From positions 1 through 64,000 of the forward strand of contig JADKFS010000018.1 in assembly GCA_016717335.1 (NCBI GenBank): DNA of 64,000 nucleotides, in the 5' to 3' direction. This document shows, in pieces, positions 38,592-45,989 of the stretch (the first letter of the stretch is position 1; every line of letters begins with the position of its first letter). The position numbers were made by a program, and so were the translations under genes. Below the pieces are notes generated by a model that did no database searches, was not told the DNA's origin, and saw only the letters and a program-made list of their open reading frames with translations. This DNA is from Candidatus Ribeiella danica (GTDB taxonomy: Bacteria; Chloroflexota; Chloroflexia; Chloroflexales; Roseiflexaceae).

Positions 38592-38966
38592 CTTGTATTC
38601 TCCTATCGACTGCTGATAGTTCGGGTCCTGGACATACGATTCTGTCAAAGAATCGCAGCTATATTGGCGCGCATCACCTCCATTTCAGCGAAGACATAGA
38701 GCAGACTTACGGCAACATCGCAGGGCCTTGCGCTGGGCTATGACCTGCGGGGCGTGGCCCGCTGCCAGATCCAGCCAGATCGCAAGGCGAAAACCATCTC
38801 TCCCAAGCTGCCCAGGGGCATCAGCCGGCGCGTCAAGCAGAGCATACGGGAACCCCGGCGCGCCGCGCTCGTGCGCAGCAAGCACCAGGCCGCAGCGAGG
38901 GTACGTCCGGGCTTATCCAAACAGCTTGGTCAGAGAGTCAGTAGGCCTGTCAAATATTAAGAATAG
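38592..38966 (-). other. Long 5' leader of the tandem binding protein gene
   Basis: About 370 bp between the predicted promoter and the start codon. I see no recognised riboswitch, only moderate GC-rich stems (for example GGGGCGTGGCCCGC near 38750). Short open frames here look like chance. Confidence 0.35.
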
Positions 38967-38994
38967 TTTATAATGAGACAGTGGTCGCTGACAA
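38967..38994 (-). promoter_or_regulatory. Predicted promoter of the MmsC-A-B importer operon
   Basis: On the minus strand, TTGTCA (38989-38994) and TATAAA (38967-38972) with a 16 bp spacer, in a locally AT-rich stretch. The operator-like repeats at 39005-39054 lie immediately upstream of the -35. Confidence 0.5.
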
Positions 38995-39004
38995 CCCCCC
39001 GCAC

Positions 39005-39054
39005 CCCCTAAACGATAGTGGAAATCCCCCTAGTCGACTAGGGGAAACCCCCTA
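39005..39054. promoter_or_regulatory. Operator-like array: three CCCCTA repeats at 22 bp spacing plus a palindrome
   Basis: CCCCTA occurs at 39005, 39027 and 39049, exactly 22 bp apart (two helical turns). An inverted TAGGGG at 39039-39044 makes a perfect 18 bp palindrome (39027-39044) and a 16 bp site TAGGGGAAACCCCCTA (39039-39054). The latter has the same geometry as the site upstream of the response regulator gene (40196-40211). The array lies 11-60 bp upstream of the importer promoter's -35. Confidence 0.6.
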
Positions 39055-39057
39055 ATC

Positions 39058-40113
39058 TCAGCCGATCAGGTCGTCGATCAGCTCGCGCAGGGCGGCGGCG
39101 TCGATATCTTTCTTGTCGAGGAAGGCCACCGCCCCAGCCGCCAGGCCCTGGCGATGGAACTCGCGATCGGGGTAGGCGCTGATCAGGACCATGCGGGTGG
39201 CCGGCGAGAGCGCCTTGATCTGCCGCGCCGCCTCGATGCCGTGCTCGTCGCCCAGCACGACGTCGATGAACGCCAGCTGCGGGCGCACGTCCGCGGTCAC
39301 GCGCAGGGCGATCTGGGTGTTCTCGGCCTCGTAGATCGCGGCGCGCGGGTAGGTCTTGCTCATCATTCGCCGCATCTGAGTGCGGTAGCGCAGGTTGTCG
39401 TCGACGATCAGGATCGCGATCTGAGGCGCCGCAGGCGCCTCGGCGGCGGCGGGCGTGCCGCTCGCACACTCGGCGTAGCCGAGCACATCGGGGTGCTGCA
39501 TGAGGTAGTTGACAGCCTCAAGGCGGCTCTGCACATTGATCTGGCGGTAGAGCCGCGTGAGATGGTTTTCGATCGTCTTGACGCTCAGGCCGGTGCGCCG
39601 CGCGATCGCCTGGTTGTCGAGCCCGTCCTTGAGGCAGCGCAGAATGTCGCGCTGGCGCGCCGTCAGGACCAGCGTCACCGCGGCCGTCTCGCGGTAGCGC
39701 ACCAGCTTCTCGACCAGCGGGCTGCAGACCCAGCGCTCGCCGGCCAGCACGCGCTGCACCGCCAGGCGCAGATCGCTCAGCGGCTGATCCTTCAGGTGAT
39801 AGCCGTTCACGCCGGCGCCCAGCAGCCCCTGCACATACACATCGTCGTCGTAGGCGCTGACGACCAGGATCTTAAGCGCAGGGTAGTCGGCGTGGATCTG
39901 GCGGATGGTGCCGATCGGCTCGAAGTCCGGCATCGTCACATCGGTGACCAGCACGTCGGGGTGGGTGCGCGCCAGCGTGCTGATCAGCGCCTGGCCGTCG
40001 CCGATCTCGCCGACGATCTCAATATTCGGCAGCTCGCGCAGCGCGTTCGCAATGCCGGCCCGCACGACAGCGTGGTCGTCGGCCAGAACCAGCCGGACAG
40101 TCGGGGTTGTCAC
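39058..40113 (-). CDS. Response regulator with receiver - LuxR HTH - receiver layout
   Basis: 351 residues. It starts at GTG 40113 with GAAGGAAG upstream; the ATG 13 codons earlier adds nothing conserved. Receiver 1 (residues 6-120): ADDHAVVRAG, Asp58 in LVTDVTMPD, Ser86, Lys108. LuxR/NarL HTH (145-210): LTARQRDILRCL and IARRTGLSVKTIENHLTRLYR. An Ala/Pro linker (216-230) leads to receiver 2 (231-350): ILIVDDN, Asp284 in LAFIDVVLGDEHG, Ser312, Lys334 or 335. NarL-type regulators usually end at the HTH, so the C-terminal receiver is unusual. It is on the same strand and directly upstream of the importer genes. A plausible partner is the NarL-family kinase fused to the ABC domain. Confidence 0.88.
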   Translation of the reverse strand: MTTPTVRLVLADDHAVVRAGIANALRELPNIEIVGEIGDGQALISTLARTHPDVLVTDVTMPDFEPIGTIRQIHADYPALKILVVSAYDDDVYVQGLLGAGVNGYHLKDQPLSDLRLAVQRVLAGERWVCSPLVEKLVRYRETAAVTLVLTARQRDILRCLKDGLDNQAIARRTGLSVKTIENHLTRLYRQINVQSRLEAVNYLMQHPDVLGYAECASGTPAAAEAPAAPQIAILIVDDNLRYRTQMRRMMSKTYPRAAIYEAENTQIALRVTADVRPQLAFIDVVLGDEHGIEAARQIKALSPATRMVLISAYPDREFHRQGLAAGAVAFLDKKDIDAAALRELIDDLIG

Positions 40114-40156
40114 GTGGCACTTCCTTCGGTCTGAACGAGTGCGGGCGATCATGCTC

Positions 40157-40185
40157 GTTATACCCCATGGCCGGTGGCGTTGCAA
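40157..40185 (-). promoter_or_regulatory. Predicted promoter of the response regulator gene
   Basis: On the minus strand, TTGCAA (40180-40185), a 17 bp spacer and TATAAC (40157-40162). The leader would be about 37 nt to the GTG start. Confidence 0.55.
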
Positions 40186-40195
40186 TCCCGCCCGC

Positions 40196-40211
40196 TAGGG
40201 GATTTCCCCTA
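40196..40211. promoter_or_regulatory. Operator-like inverted repeat TAGGGGA-TT-TCCCCTA
   Basis: A 16 bp site with perfect 7 bp arms, 11 bp upstream of the -35 box of the response regulator promoter. The same 16 bp geometry occurs at 39039-39054. The position suits an activator or autoregulator of the NarL type. Confidence 0.6.
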
Positions 40212-40283
40212 CTCCCGGGCTGCGAGCCCGGCCCCAGCCATTGTTACGCTCGGCGGGGGCGAGCGCCACCGTCAAGCGCAGCG

Positions 40284-41810
40284 CTACTGGTAGCCGAGCT
40301 CGCCCAGCACGTCGGCCCAAGTCTGCTCGCCGACCAGGCGCATGACGAGCGCGCCACCCTGCTCCTCGACGATCAGCTTGGGCGCCTCGGGCGCTAGGCA
40401 GTGGTGCGCGCCGCCCTCGCCCGCCAGCATGGCCTGGTAGGCGCCGGTGCCGAAGAACGCGACCAGTAGAGCCTCGGATGAGCTGGAAGCCGGAGAGACA
40501 AGCAGACCGGGAGGCAAGGAGCTTGACTCTGGCGCAGTCTGCTTGTCTGCTTGTCTGCTTGTCTGCTTGTCTGGAACGCCGACCAGTGGCAGGATGAGAT
40601 CGTCGCCGCCCTGCTCGCCGATGCCGCGGCTGCCGACCCGCGGGTAGAAGTCGTCCGAGTCGCAGGTGCGCCGCCCGCCCAGCACCGCCGGCCCGGCCTC
40701 GGCCTCAAGGTGGTTGAGCGCCAGGGTGATGAAGCTCTGGCCTTTGACGATCAGAATATCCGGCAGCGCGACCATAATGCTGCCGTCGAGCAGGTACCAG
40801 GGCGGCATGCCGGCGTGGCCGCGCTTGACCTTGCCGACGCGGAAGATGTGCAGCCCGTGGTCGGCCACGCTGTAGCGGCCGAACTCGCCGACCAGCCGCG
40901 GGTGCGGCAGGCCGCGCGCGTCGCACCACTCGCCAACCGCGCGCTGGAGCTGCTCGGCGAAGTCGACGTAGTCGAAGCTGAAGCCCAGGCTGTAGGCGCC
41001 GGTCGGCATGCCGCCGCCGAAGTCGAAGTACTCCAGCGCCGGTGCGGCCGCGCGCAGCCGCGCGTAGCCCGCCAGCGACTCGATCACCTCGCTGGACCAG
41101 AAGGCGCGGTCCTCGAGCTGGCTGCCGACCATCGCGTGGTACAGGATGATCCGGTGCGGAGTCCGGGCCACCCGCGCGGCCAGCAGGTCCAGCTCAGCGG
41201 GGGTCATGCCGAAGCGGTCGTAGCCGTAGGTCGCGCCCTCGGCCAGGTCGCCAGGGTCCTTGCGCTCGCGCACGCCCAGCAGCAGTGGCTCGGGGCAGGC
41301 CGCCAGCGCCTCGAACTCGTCCGGGTCGTCGAGGATCGGCACGACGTTGGCGAAGCCGGCCTTGCGCAGCTCCAGGATCGCGTCGAGGTAGGGTCGCTCC
41401 TTCGAGCCGTTGCAGAAGACGAAGCGCTCGGCCGGCAGCACGCCGCTCTGCCAGAGCCGGTGGGCGATCCGCACGTCGAAGGCCGACGAGGTCTCGTAGT
41501 GCGCGCCGGCCGTCACGGCAGTGCGGACCACCTCCTCGGCGAAGTTGGCCTTGGTGGCGTAGGCGTAGACCAGCTCGCCGCGATAGCCGGCGCGCGCCTG
41601 CGCGACCGCGAAGGCGGCCCGCATCTCGCGGATGCGCCGGTCGATCAGCGGGCAGAACGAGATCTCGAGCGGCGCGCCATGCCGCTCGACCAGCGCCAGC
41701 AGATCGAGCGCGTCGGCGAAGATCACGCGGCCGTCGCGGATCTGGATCACATCGCTCAGGTGGCCGTCGGGCAGCATGTGCGGGCTGAGATGGTCGAGAT
41801 AGGTTGGCAT
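40284..41810 (-). CDS. Fold-type III PLP decarboxylase, arginine-decarboxylase-like
   Basis: 508 residues, start ATG 41810. The alanine-racemase-like barrel carries the PLP lysine in YAYATKANFAEEV, an ETSSAFDVRIAHRL segment, the FDFGGGMPTGAY phosphate loop, VGEFGRYSVADHG and the catalytic CDSDDFYP near the C-terminus. This pattern fits the SpeA/ornithine-decarboxylase superfamily, which makes agmatine or other polyamine precursors. It is shorter than classic SpeA (about 630 residues), so a related amino acid decarboxylase is possible. About 35 residues encoded by an octamer word island (40490-40574) are inserted in frame between the CDSDD segment and the conserved FFGTGAYQAML. The gene is alone; a large dispersed repeat begins just upstream of its start. 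Confidence 0.75.
   Translation of the reverse strand: MPTYLDHLSPHMLPDGHLSDVIQIRDGRVIFADALDLLALVERHGAPLEISFCPLIDRRIREMRAAFAVAQARAGYRGELVYAYATKANFAEEVVRTAVTAGAHYETSSAFDVRIAHRLWQSGVLPAERFVFCNGSKERPYLDAILELRKAGFANVVPILDDPDEFEALAACPEPLLLGVRERKDPGDLAEGATYGYDRFGMTPAELDLLAARVARTPHRIILYHAMVGSQLEDRAFWSSEVIESLAGYARLRAAAPALEYFDFGGGMPTGAYSLGFSFDYVDFAEQLQRAVGEWCDARGLPHPRLVGEFGRYSVADHGLHIFRVGKVKRGHAGMPPWYLLDGSIMVALPDILIVKGQSFITLALNHLEAEAGPAVLGGRRTCDSDDFYPRVGSRGIGEQGGDDLILPLVGVPDKQTSRQADKQTAPESSSLPPGLLVSPASSSSEALLVAFFGTGAYQAMLAGEGGAHHCLAPEAPKLIVEEQGGALVMRLVGEQTWADVLGELGYQ
40490..40574. repeat. Period-8 word island inside the decarboxylase gene
   Basis: At least four CTTGTCTG octamers (40540-40572) face GACAAGCAGAC-type complement at 40496-40508. 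Read in the gene's direction it encodes a Gln, Lys, Thr and Ser-rich insertion without disturbing the frame. Confidence 0.8.
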
Positions 41811-41864
41811 TGGCGTTTCTTTCTATAACGGGCGCGATACGTGTCTTTGTGGGCGGTCGCCCCT

Positions 41865-42078
41865 GGACCCCAAAATGATGCCGTCTCGTGTGCGATGCTT
41901 GACGTGCATGCCTGGCTGAATCCAGGCGCGGCGGGATGCAACTCGCCCGGCAAGCATGGTGATAGGCAGGGGCCACAAGCAATGCAATTGGTACGGCATC
42001 CTTTGCCGGAGGGGGGCCGGGGGAACCGGCGCGGGTTCCCCCGGGCGGGGGGCCGGGGGCGCTGCGCCCCGAAAAAAG
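41865..42078. repeat. Dispersed repeat of about 210 bp, copy 1
   Basis: From GGACCCCAAAATGATGCC to the GGGGCGCTGCGCCCC hairpin. Inverse-orientation copies lie at 56500-56820. Shared blocks include GGCGGGATGCAACTCGCCCG and CAATGCAATTGGTAC. It occupies the gap between the decarboxylase start and the promoter of the GTPase operon. Confidence 0.7.
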
Positions 42079-42111
42079 GACAGCCGTCGGCACGACACTG
42101 TAACCTGACGC

Positions 42112-42140
42112 TTGACATTGACTACCGAGATTGCTATGTT
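42112..42140 (+). promoter_or_regulatory. Predicted promoter of the coiled-coil/GTPase operon
   Basis: TTGACA at 42112-42117, a 17 bp spacer and TATGTT at 42135-42140, with TG two bases before the -10. It sits about 150 bp before the first start codon. Confidence 0.6.
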
Positions 42141-42287
42141 GAAGCCTGGCATCTTCATATTCTACCACCTCATGTGCGCAGCCAGCGCCGATGGCGGCGG
42201 GCATCCTCTATGCTACTACTCTGCGCATGATTTCGATGACATCGTGGCGCCTGGGGTTGACGATCGTAGCTGTGGAAGGAGGCCCCT

Positions 42288-42689
42288 ATGTCAGCTGAGA
42301 AGACGCCCCCCACGAATCACGGCGACGCGCCCAAAGACGTAGACCGCGTCCGCGACATCATCTTCGGCCCGCAGATGCGCGACTACGACCAGCGCTTCCT
42401 CACCATCCAGCGCGACCTCGAGCGGCTGCGGCAAGAGCTGGAGCAGCTCACCGAGCAGGCCGCCGAGCAGGATCGCGAGCATGGCAAGCGCCTGCAGAAT
42501 CTGCGCCGCGAGGCGCGCCAGAGCGACGACGACCTGCGCACGGAGCTACGCCAGACGGCCCAGAAGCTGATGCTCGAGAAAGTCGATCGGCTCTCGCTGG
42601 GCGAGCTGTTCATCGAGCTTGGCAACCACCTCAAGAGTGGTGGCTCGCTGAGCGACCTGCTGTCAGGCGTGAGCGAGCGAGCGGAATAG
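42288..42689 (+). CDS. Coiled-coil protein, first gene of the small-GTPase operon
   Basis: 133 residues. The start ATG 42288 has GGAAGGAGG upstream. Residues 20-100 are a strong heptad-repeat coiled coil with the opening pattern RDIIFGPQMRDYDQRF and LERLRQELEQLTEQ. The C-terminal 25 residues (LSLGELFIELGNHLKSGGS) form a separate amphipathic segment. No enzyme motif. The stop is 10 bp before the next gene, so they are co-transcribed. A role as scaffold or partner for the membrane protein or GTPase downstream is inferred from context. Confidence 0.75.
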   Translation: MSAEKTPPTNHGDAPKDVDRVRDIIFGPQMRDYDQRFLTIQRDLERLRQELEQLTEQAAEQDREHGKRLQNLRREARQSDDDLRTELRQTAQKLMLEKVDRLSLGELFIELGNHLKSGGSLSDLLSGVSERAE

Positions 42690-42699
42690 AGCCGGCCCT

Positions 42700-44019
42700 G
42701 TGACAGCCGAGAACCCCCAGCAACCATCGCCGCCGGGCGCATCCGCGCCGCGCGCGAGCGACGGCGACGCGCTGCACTCGGGCGACCCGGAGATCGAGGC
42801 GCTGCGCGATATTCTGCTGAGCCGCTACCGCCGCCAGCTCGGCGCGCTCGAGCGCCAGCTGCTCGACATCGAGCGGCGGACCACCGACGAGCAGGCGCTG
42901 ATCGGCATGATCGCCCCGATCATCGGCGACGTCGTCCGGCGCAAGATCCGCGACGCCCGCCCCGAGATGATCGAGGCGTTCTACCCGATCGTCGGCCAGA
43001 TCGTCGTCCGTGCCGTCGCGGAGGCGATCCGCGACCTGGCGCGGCGGATCGACGCCCAGCTGCGCGCGTCGGTTGGGCTGCGCGGCCTGCTGCGGCGCGC
43101 GGGCGCGCGGGCGCGCGGCGTCTCGGCCGCGCAGCTGGCGCTGCGCGACGCGCTGCCGTTCGAGATCGCCGCGATCTTCCTGATCCACCGCGAGACCGGC
43201 CTGCTGATCTGGCATACCTCGCGCGAGCCGCTCGACCCGGCCGACTCCGAGCTGATCGGCGGGATGCTGACCGCCATCCGCGACTTCGCCCAGGACACGC
43301 TCGGCCGCGGGCCGGAGGGCCAGCTCGACGAGATCCAGTACGGCGACCGGCGAATCCTGATCGAGGCGACCCGCTCGATCTCGCTCGCCGTGGTGGTCGG
43401 CGGCGTCGAGCCGGCCGGGCTCCGCGCCGAGATGCGGTCGCGCGCGATCGAGATCGAGCACACCTACGAGCAGAAGCTGCGCCGCTACGACGGCGATCCC
43501 GCGCCGCTGGCCGCGGTGGCCGAGCCGCTCGGCTCGCTGCTGGCCGGCGCGCGGCCCGAGCAGCTTGGCCCGATCCATAAGCTGGTGCTGGCCGGGTTGG
43601 CCGGCGGGCTGCTGATCTGCGTTGGGCTGGCATGCCTGGCCGGCCAGGTTGGCTGGCGCTTGCTCTACCCGCCGGCGCCCACGCCGATCGTCGTGGTGGC
43701 CTCGCCGACCGCGCCGCCGACGCCAACCGCGACTCCGGCGCCCGCGCCGACCGCGCCGCCGACGCCAACGACGACGCTGAGCGGCGTTATGACCGGCGAC
43801 GTCTTCTTGCGCGCCGGCCCCTCGGAGGAGTCGGCGCGGCTCGGCACCGTCGTGCTGGCCGGCCAGCCGATCGAGGTCCTGGCGGCGTCGCGCGACTGGT
43901 ACCGGGTGCGCTGGCGCGTCTCGGCCGACAGCGAGGTGACCGGCTGGGCGCCAGGCGAGTGGGTGGACACGGGCGGACCCATCCCGGCGTGGCTGGTGAC
44001 GCCGACGGCAGCTCCGTAG
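42700..44019 (+). CDS. Membrane protein with roadblock-like cytoplasmic domain and external SH3 domain
   Basis: 439 residues, start GTG 42700. Residues 1-145: disordered start, then a helical region (IEALRDILLSRYRRQLGALE). Residues 148-245: an alpha/beta domain (PFEIAAIFLIHRETGLLIWH, SELIGGMLTAIRDFAQ, SISLAVVVGG) whose pattern resembles a roadblock/LC7-like fold. One membrane segment at 294-316 (LVLAGLAGGLLICVGLACLAG). Residues 324-360: Pro/Thr-rich linker. Residues 361-425: bacterial SH3 domain (GDVFLRAGPSEESARLGTV, DWYRVRW). The SH3 domain would face the cell wall and the roadblock-like part the cytoplasm. Roadblock proteins act on small GTPases (for example MglB on MglA), and a Ras-like GTPase is encoded 109 bp downstream. 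Confidence 0.72.
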   Translation: MTAENPQQPSPPGASAPRASDGDALHSGDPEIEALRDILLSRYRRQLGALERQLLDIERRTTDEQALIGMIAPIIGDVVRRKIRDARPEMIEAFYPIVGQIVVRAVAEAIRDLARRIDAQLRASVGLRGLLRRAGARARGVSAAQLALRDALPFEIAAIFLIHRETGLLIWHTSREPLDPADSELIGGMLTAIRDFAQDTLGRGPEGQLDEIQYGDRRILIEATRSISLAVVVGGVEPAGLRAEMRSRAIEIEHTYEQKLRRYDGDPAPLAAVAEPLGSLLAGARPEQLGPIHKLVLAGLAGGLLICVGLACLAGQVGWRLLYPPAPTPIVVVASPTAPPTPTATPAPAPTAPPTPTTTLSGVMTGDVFLRAGPSEESARLGTVVLAGQPIEVLAASRDWYRVRWRVSADSEVTGWAPGEWVDTGGPIPAWLVTPTAAP

Positions 44020-44128
44020 AACACATCCGGGCGGCGCTTTCGGGCTGCGATCGACCGTATCGACTCATCGGAGCAGGCCCCACGCACGTGCGCTGAGCGC
44101 GCAAGAGGCAGTGTCGAGGAGAATCGAC

Positions 44129-44644
44129 GTGACCACGATCAGCAAGAAAGTGTGCCTGCTCGGCGATTTTGCCGTCGGCAAGACCAGCCTGATCCGCCGC
44201 TTCGTCTACAATCGTTTCGACGAGACGTACCTGACCACAATCGGCGTGCATGTCAGCCGGAAAGCCCTGACGGTGCCGCGCGACGAGCGGCTGATCGATC
44301 TCGCGCTGATGATCTGGGATCTGGCCGGCGAAAACGGCTTCGAGCGGGTGCGCCAGAGCTACCTGCGCGGCGCCGCCGGCGCGGTGCTGGTCTGCGACCT
44401 GACCCGCGCAGACACGCTCGCCGGCGTGATCCGGTCGGCCGAGCAGGTGCTGAGCGCCAGCCCGGCCGCGCGGCTGGTCGTCGCCGCGAACAAGCACGAT
44501 CTCGCGAACGAGCAGCAGCTCGCTCCAGCGCAGATCGAGGCAGTCGCCGGCCAGATCGACGCCCCGCTGTACCTGACAAGCGCCAGGACCGGCGACGAGG
44601 TGGAGGCGCTCTTCCGTCACCTGGGGCGACAGCTCGTGATCTGA
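44129..44644 (+). CDS. Ras-like small GTPase
   Basis: 171 residues. GTG 44129 is preferred over GTG 44111 because GAGGAG lies 8 bp upstream of it. G1 GDFAVGKTS (12-20), G2 Thr36/Thr37 in ETYLTTIGV, G3 WDLAGEN (63-69), G4 NKHD (121-124), G5 TSA (150-152). The arrangement is that of Rab/Ras proteins rather than of translation or Era-type GTPases. In G3 the residue matching Ras Gln61 is Glu68, an unusual change expected to lower intrinsic hydrolysis. No lipidation cysteine is at the C-terminus, so membrane placement would need the roadblock-like partner encoded upstream. It belongs to the prokaryotic Ras superfamily; its cellular role is unknown. Confidence 0.88.
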   Translation: MTTISKKVCLLGDFAVGKTSLIRRFVYNRFDETYLTTIGVHVSRKALTVPRDERLIDLALMIWDLAGENGFERVRQSYLRGAAGAVLVCDLTRADTLAGVIRSAEQVLSASPAARLVVAANKHDLANEQQLAPAQIEAVAGQIDAPLYLTSARTGDEVEALFRHLGRQLVI

Positions 44645-44654
44645 TAGGGGATCT

Positions 44655-45827
44655 ATGGACACAGCCATCATCAACGCTCTGTTTCAGACCCAGCGGCTGG
44701 CCTACATCCTGATCGATCAGCGCCTGACGATCGTGGATTCTAGCGGCGCCGCCGCGATCCTCGACAGCTTCGGACCATTCGACATCGGCAGCTCGCTTGT
44801 CAAACGTGTGCCCGAGCTGGTCGGCAGCGAGCCGATGGTGGCGGCGCTGCTGGCCGGCGCGACCGAGCCGTACCGGATCGAGTTCGTCAACCGGCCGGCG
44901 CCCGACGGCGGCCAGCGCTACCTGACGCTGACCATGCTGCCCTATGCCGGCGCGCGGTCGGACGCGCGCCTGCTGGTCATGCTGGCCGATACCACCGGCG
45001 AGGGGCAGACCGTGCAGCAGCTGGCGCAGGGCCGCAACGAGCTGCGGCTGCTGCGCGAGCAGCTGACGCAGCGCAACGGCGAGCTGGACGCGGCGATCGC
45101 CGACCTGCGGCGGCTGGACGAGCTGAAGTCGATGTTCGTCGCCATCGCGGCGCACGAGCTGAACAACCCGCTGGCGCCGATCCTGGGCTATATCGAGATG
45201 CTGCTCGACCAGCGGGGCGACCCGCTCACCCAGGAGCAGCGCGAGGTGCTCGAGGGGATGTCGCGCAGCGTCATGCGCCTGCGCAAGCTCACGGCCGACC
45301 TGCTCGACATGGCGCGGATCGAGGCCGGGCGGATCGACCTGGTGCTGCAGCCAACCGTGGTGCGCACGCTGATCGAGATGGTCAGCGCCGAGCTGCGGCC
45401 GCAGCTGCACGCCAGGCGCCAGGCGCTCCGGCTGAAGCTCGACGACGCCGTGCCGCCGGCGCTGTGCGACGAGAGCCGCGCGGCCCAGATCATCGGCAAC
45501 CTGCTGAACAACGCCAGCAGGTATACGCCGCCAGGCGGCACGCTCAGCGTCGAGACCTCGCTCTCGGGGAACGGCTTCGTGCAGGTGGCGATCAGCGACA
45601 CCGGGATCGGGATCGCCGCCGAAGACCAGAGCAACCTGTTCAACACCTTCTTCTGCACGCGCAGCGCCGTCGCCGTGCAGGCCAGCGGCACCGGCCTGGG
45701 TCTGCACATCGCGCGCCTGCTGGTCGAGCTGCACGGCGGCGAGATCTGGCTGACCAGCGCGTCCGGCCAGGGCAGCACATTCTATGTGACCTTCCCGGCC
45801 GCCATCGACGAGATGCCTGAAACTTGA
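44655..45827 (+). CDS. PAS-domain sensor histidine kinase
   Basis: 390 residues, cytoplasmic, start ATG 44655 after GATAGGGG. Residues 1-115 form a PAS-like sensor (LAYILIDQRLTIVDSSGAA). A coiled coil spans 117-158. HisKA follows with FVAIAAHELNNPLAPILGYI (phosphoacceptor His167), then HATPase: NLLNNASRYTPPGG (N box), VAISDTGIGIAAED (G1), GTGLGLHIARLLVELHGG (G2). It is 10 bp after the GTPase stop, so it is the fourth gene of this operon. No response regulator is adjacent. The coupling of a small GTPase to a histidine kinase is inferred from gene order only. Confidence 0.88.
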   Translation: MDTAIINALFQTQRLAYILIDQRLTIVDSSGAAAILDSFGPFDIGSSLVKRVPELVGSEPMVAALLAGATEPYRIEFVNRPAPDGGQRYLTLTMLPYAGARSDARLLVMLADTTGEGQTVQQLAQGRNELRLLREQLTQRNGELDAAIADLRRLDELKSMFVAIAAHELNNPLAPILGYIEMLLDQRGDPLTQEQREVLEGMSRSVMRLRKLTADLLDMARIEAGRIDLVLQPTVVRTLIEMVSAELRPQLHARRQALRLKLDDAVPPALCDESRAAQIIGNLLNNASRYTPPGGTLSVETSLSGNGFVQVAISDTGIGIAAEDQSNLFNTFFCTRSAVAVQASGTGLGLHIARLLVELHGGEIWLTSASGQGSTFYVTFPAAIDEMPET

Positions 45828-45852
45828 CAATCATGGCGGCGGCTGCTATAAC
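45824..45852 (+). promoter_or_regulatory. Predicted strong promoter of the glycosidase/importer operon
   Basis: TTGACA at 45824-45829 overlaps the kinase stop codon. A 17 bp spacer leads to TATAAC at 45847-45852 with TG two bases before the -10. The best match to the sigma70 consensus in the window. Confidence 0.65.
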
Positions 45853-45989
45853 GGTGGCTACCGCGGCCCTCCCCGCCTCTCCCGCTCGCCAGGCCGCGAA
45901 TCGCCGGGCCCGCCCCCCACGCGAGTATCCTGCAGCCCAATGTCGTCAGCTTGCTCAGACGAGCACAGCCATCTTTCAGGGGATTCGCA

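Noticed and set aside
34700..38699. Long plus-strand open frames (510 and 610 codons) opposite the importer ATPase and the tandem binding protein.
   Set aside because: The minus-strand products have full Walker, signature and binding-protein motifs. The plus-strand frames are shadows rich in Val, Arg, Gly and Asp from third-position GC bias.
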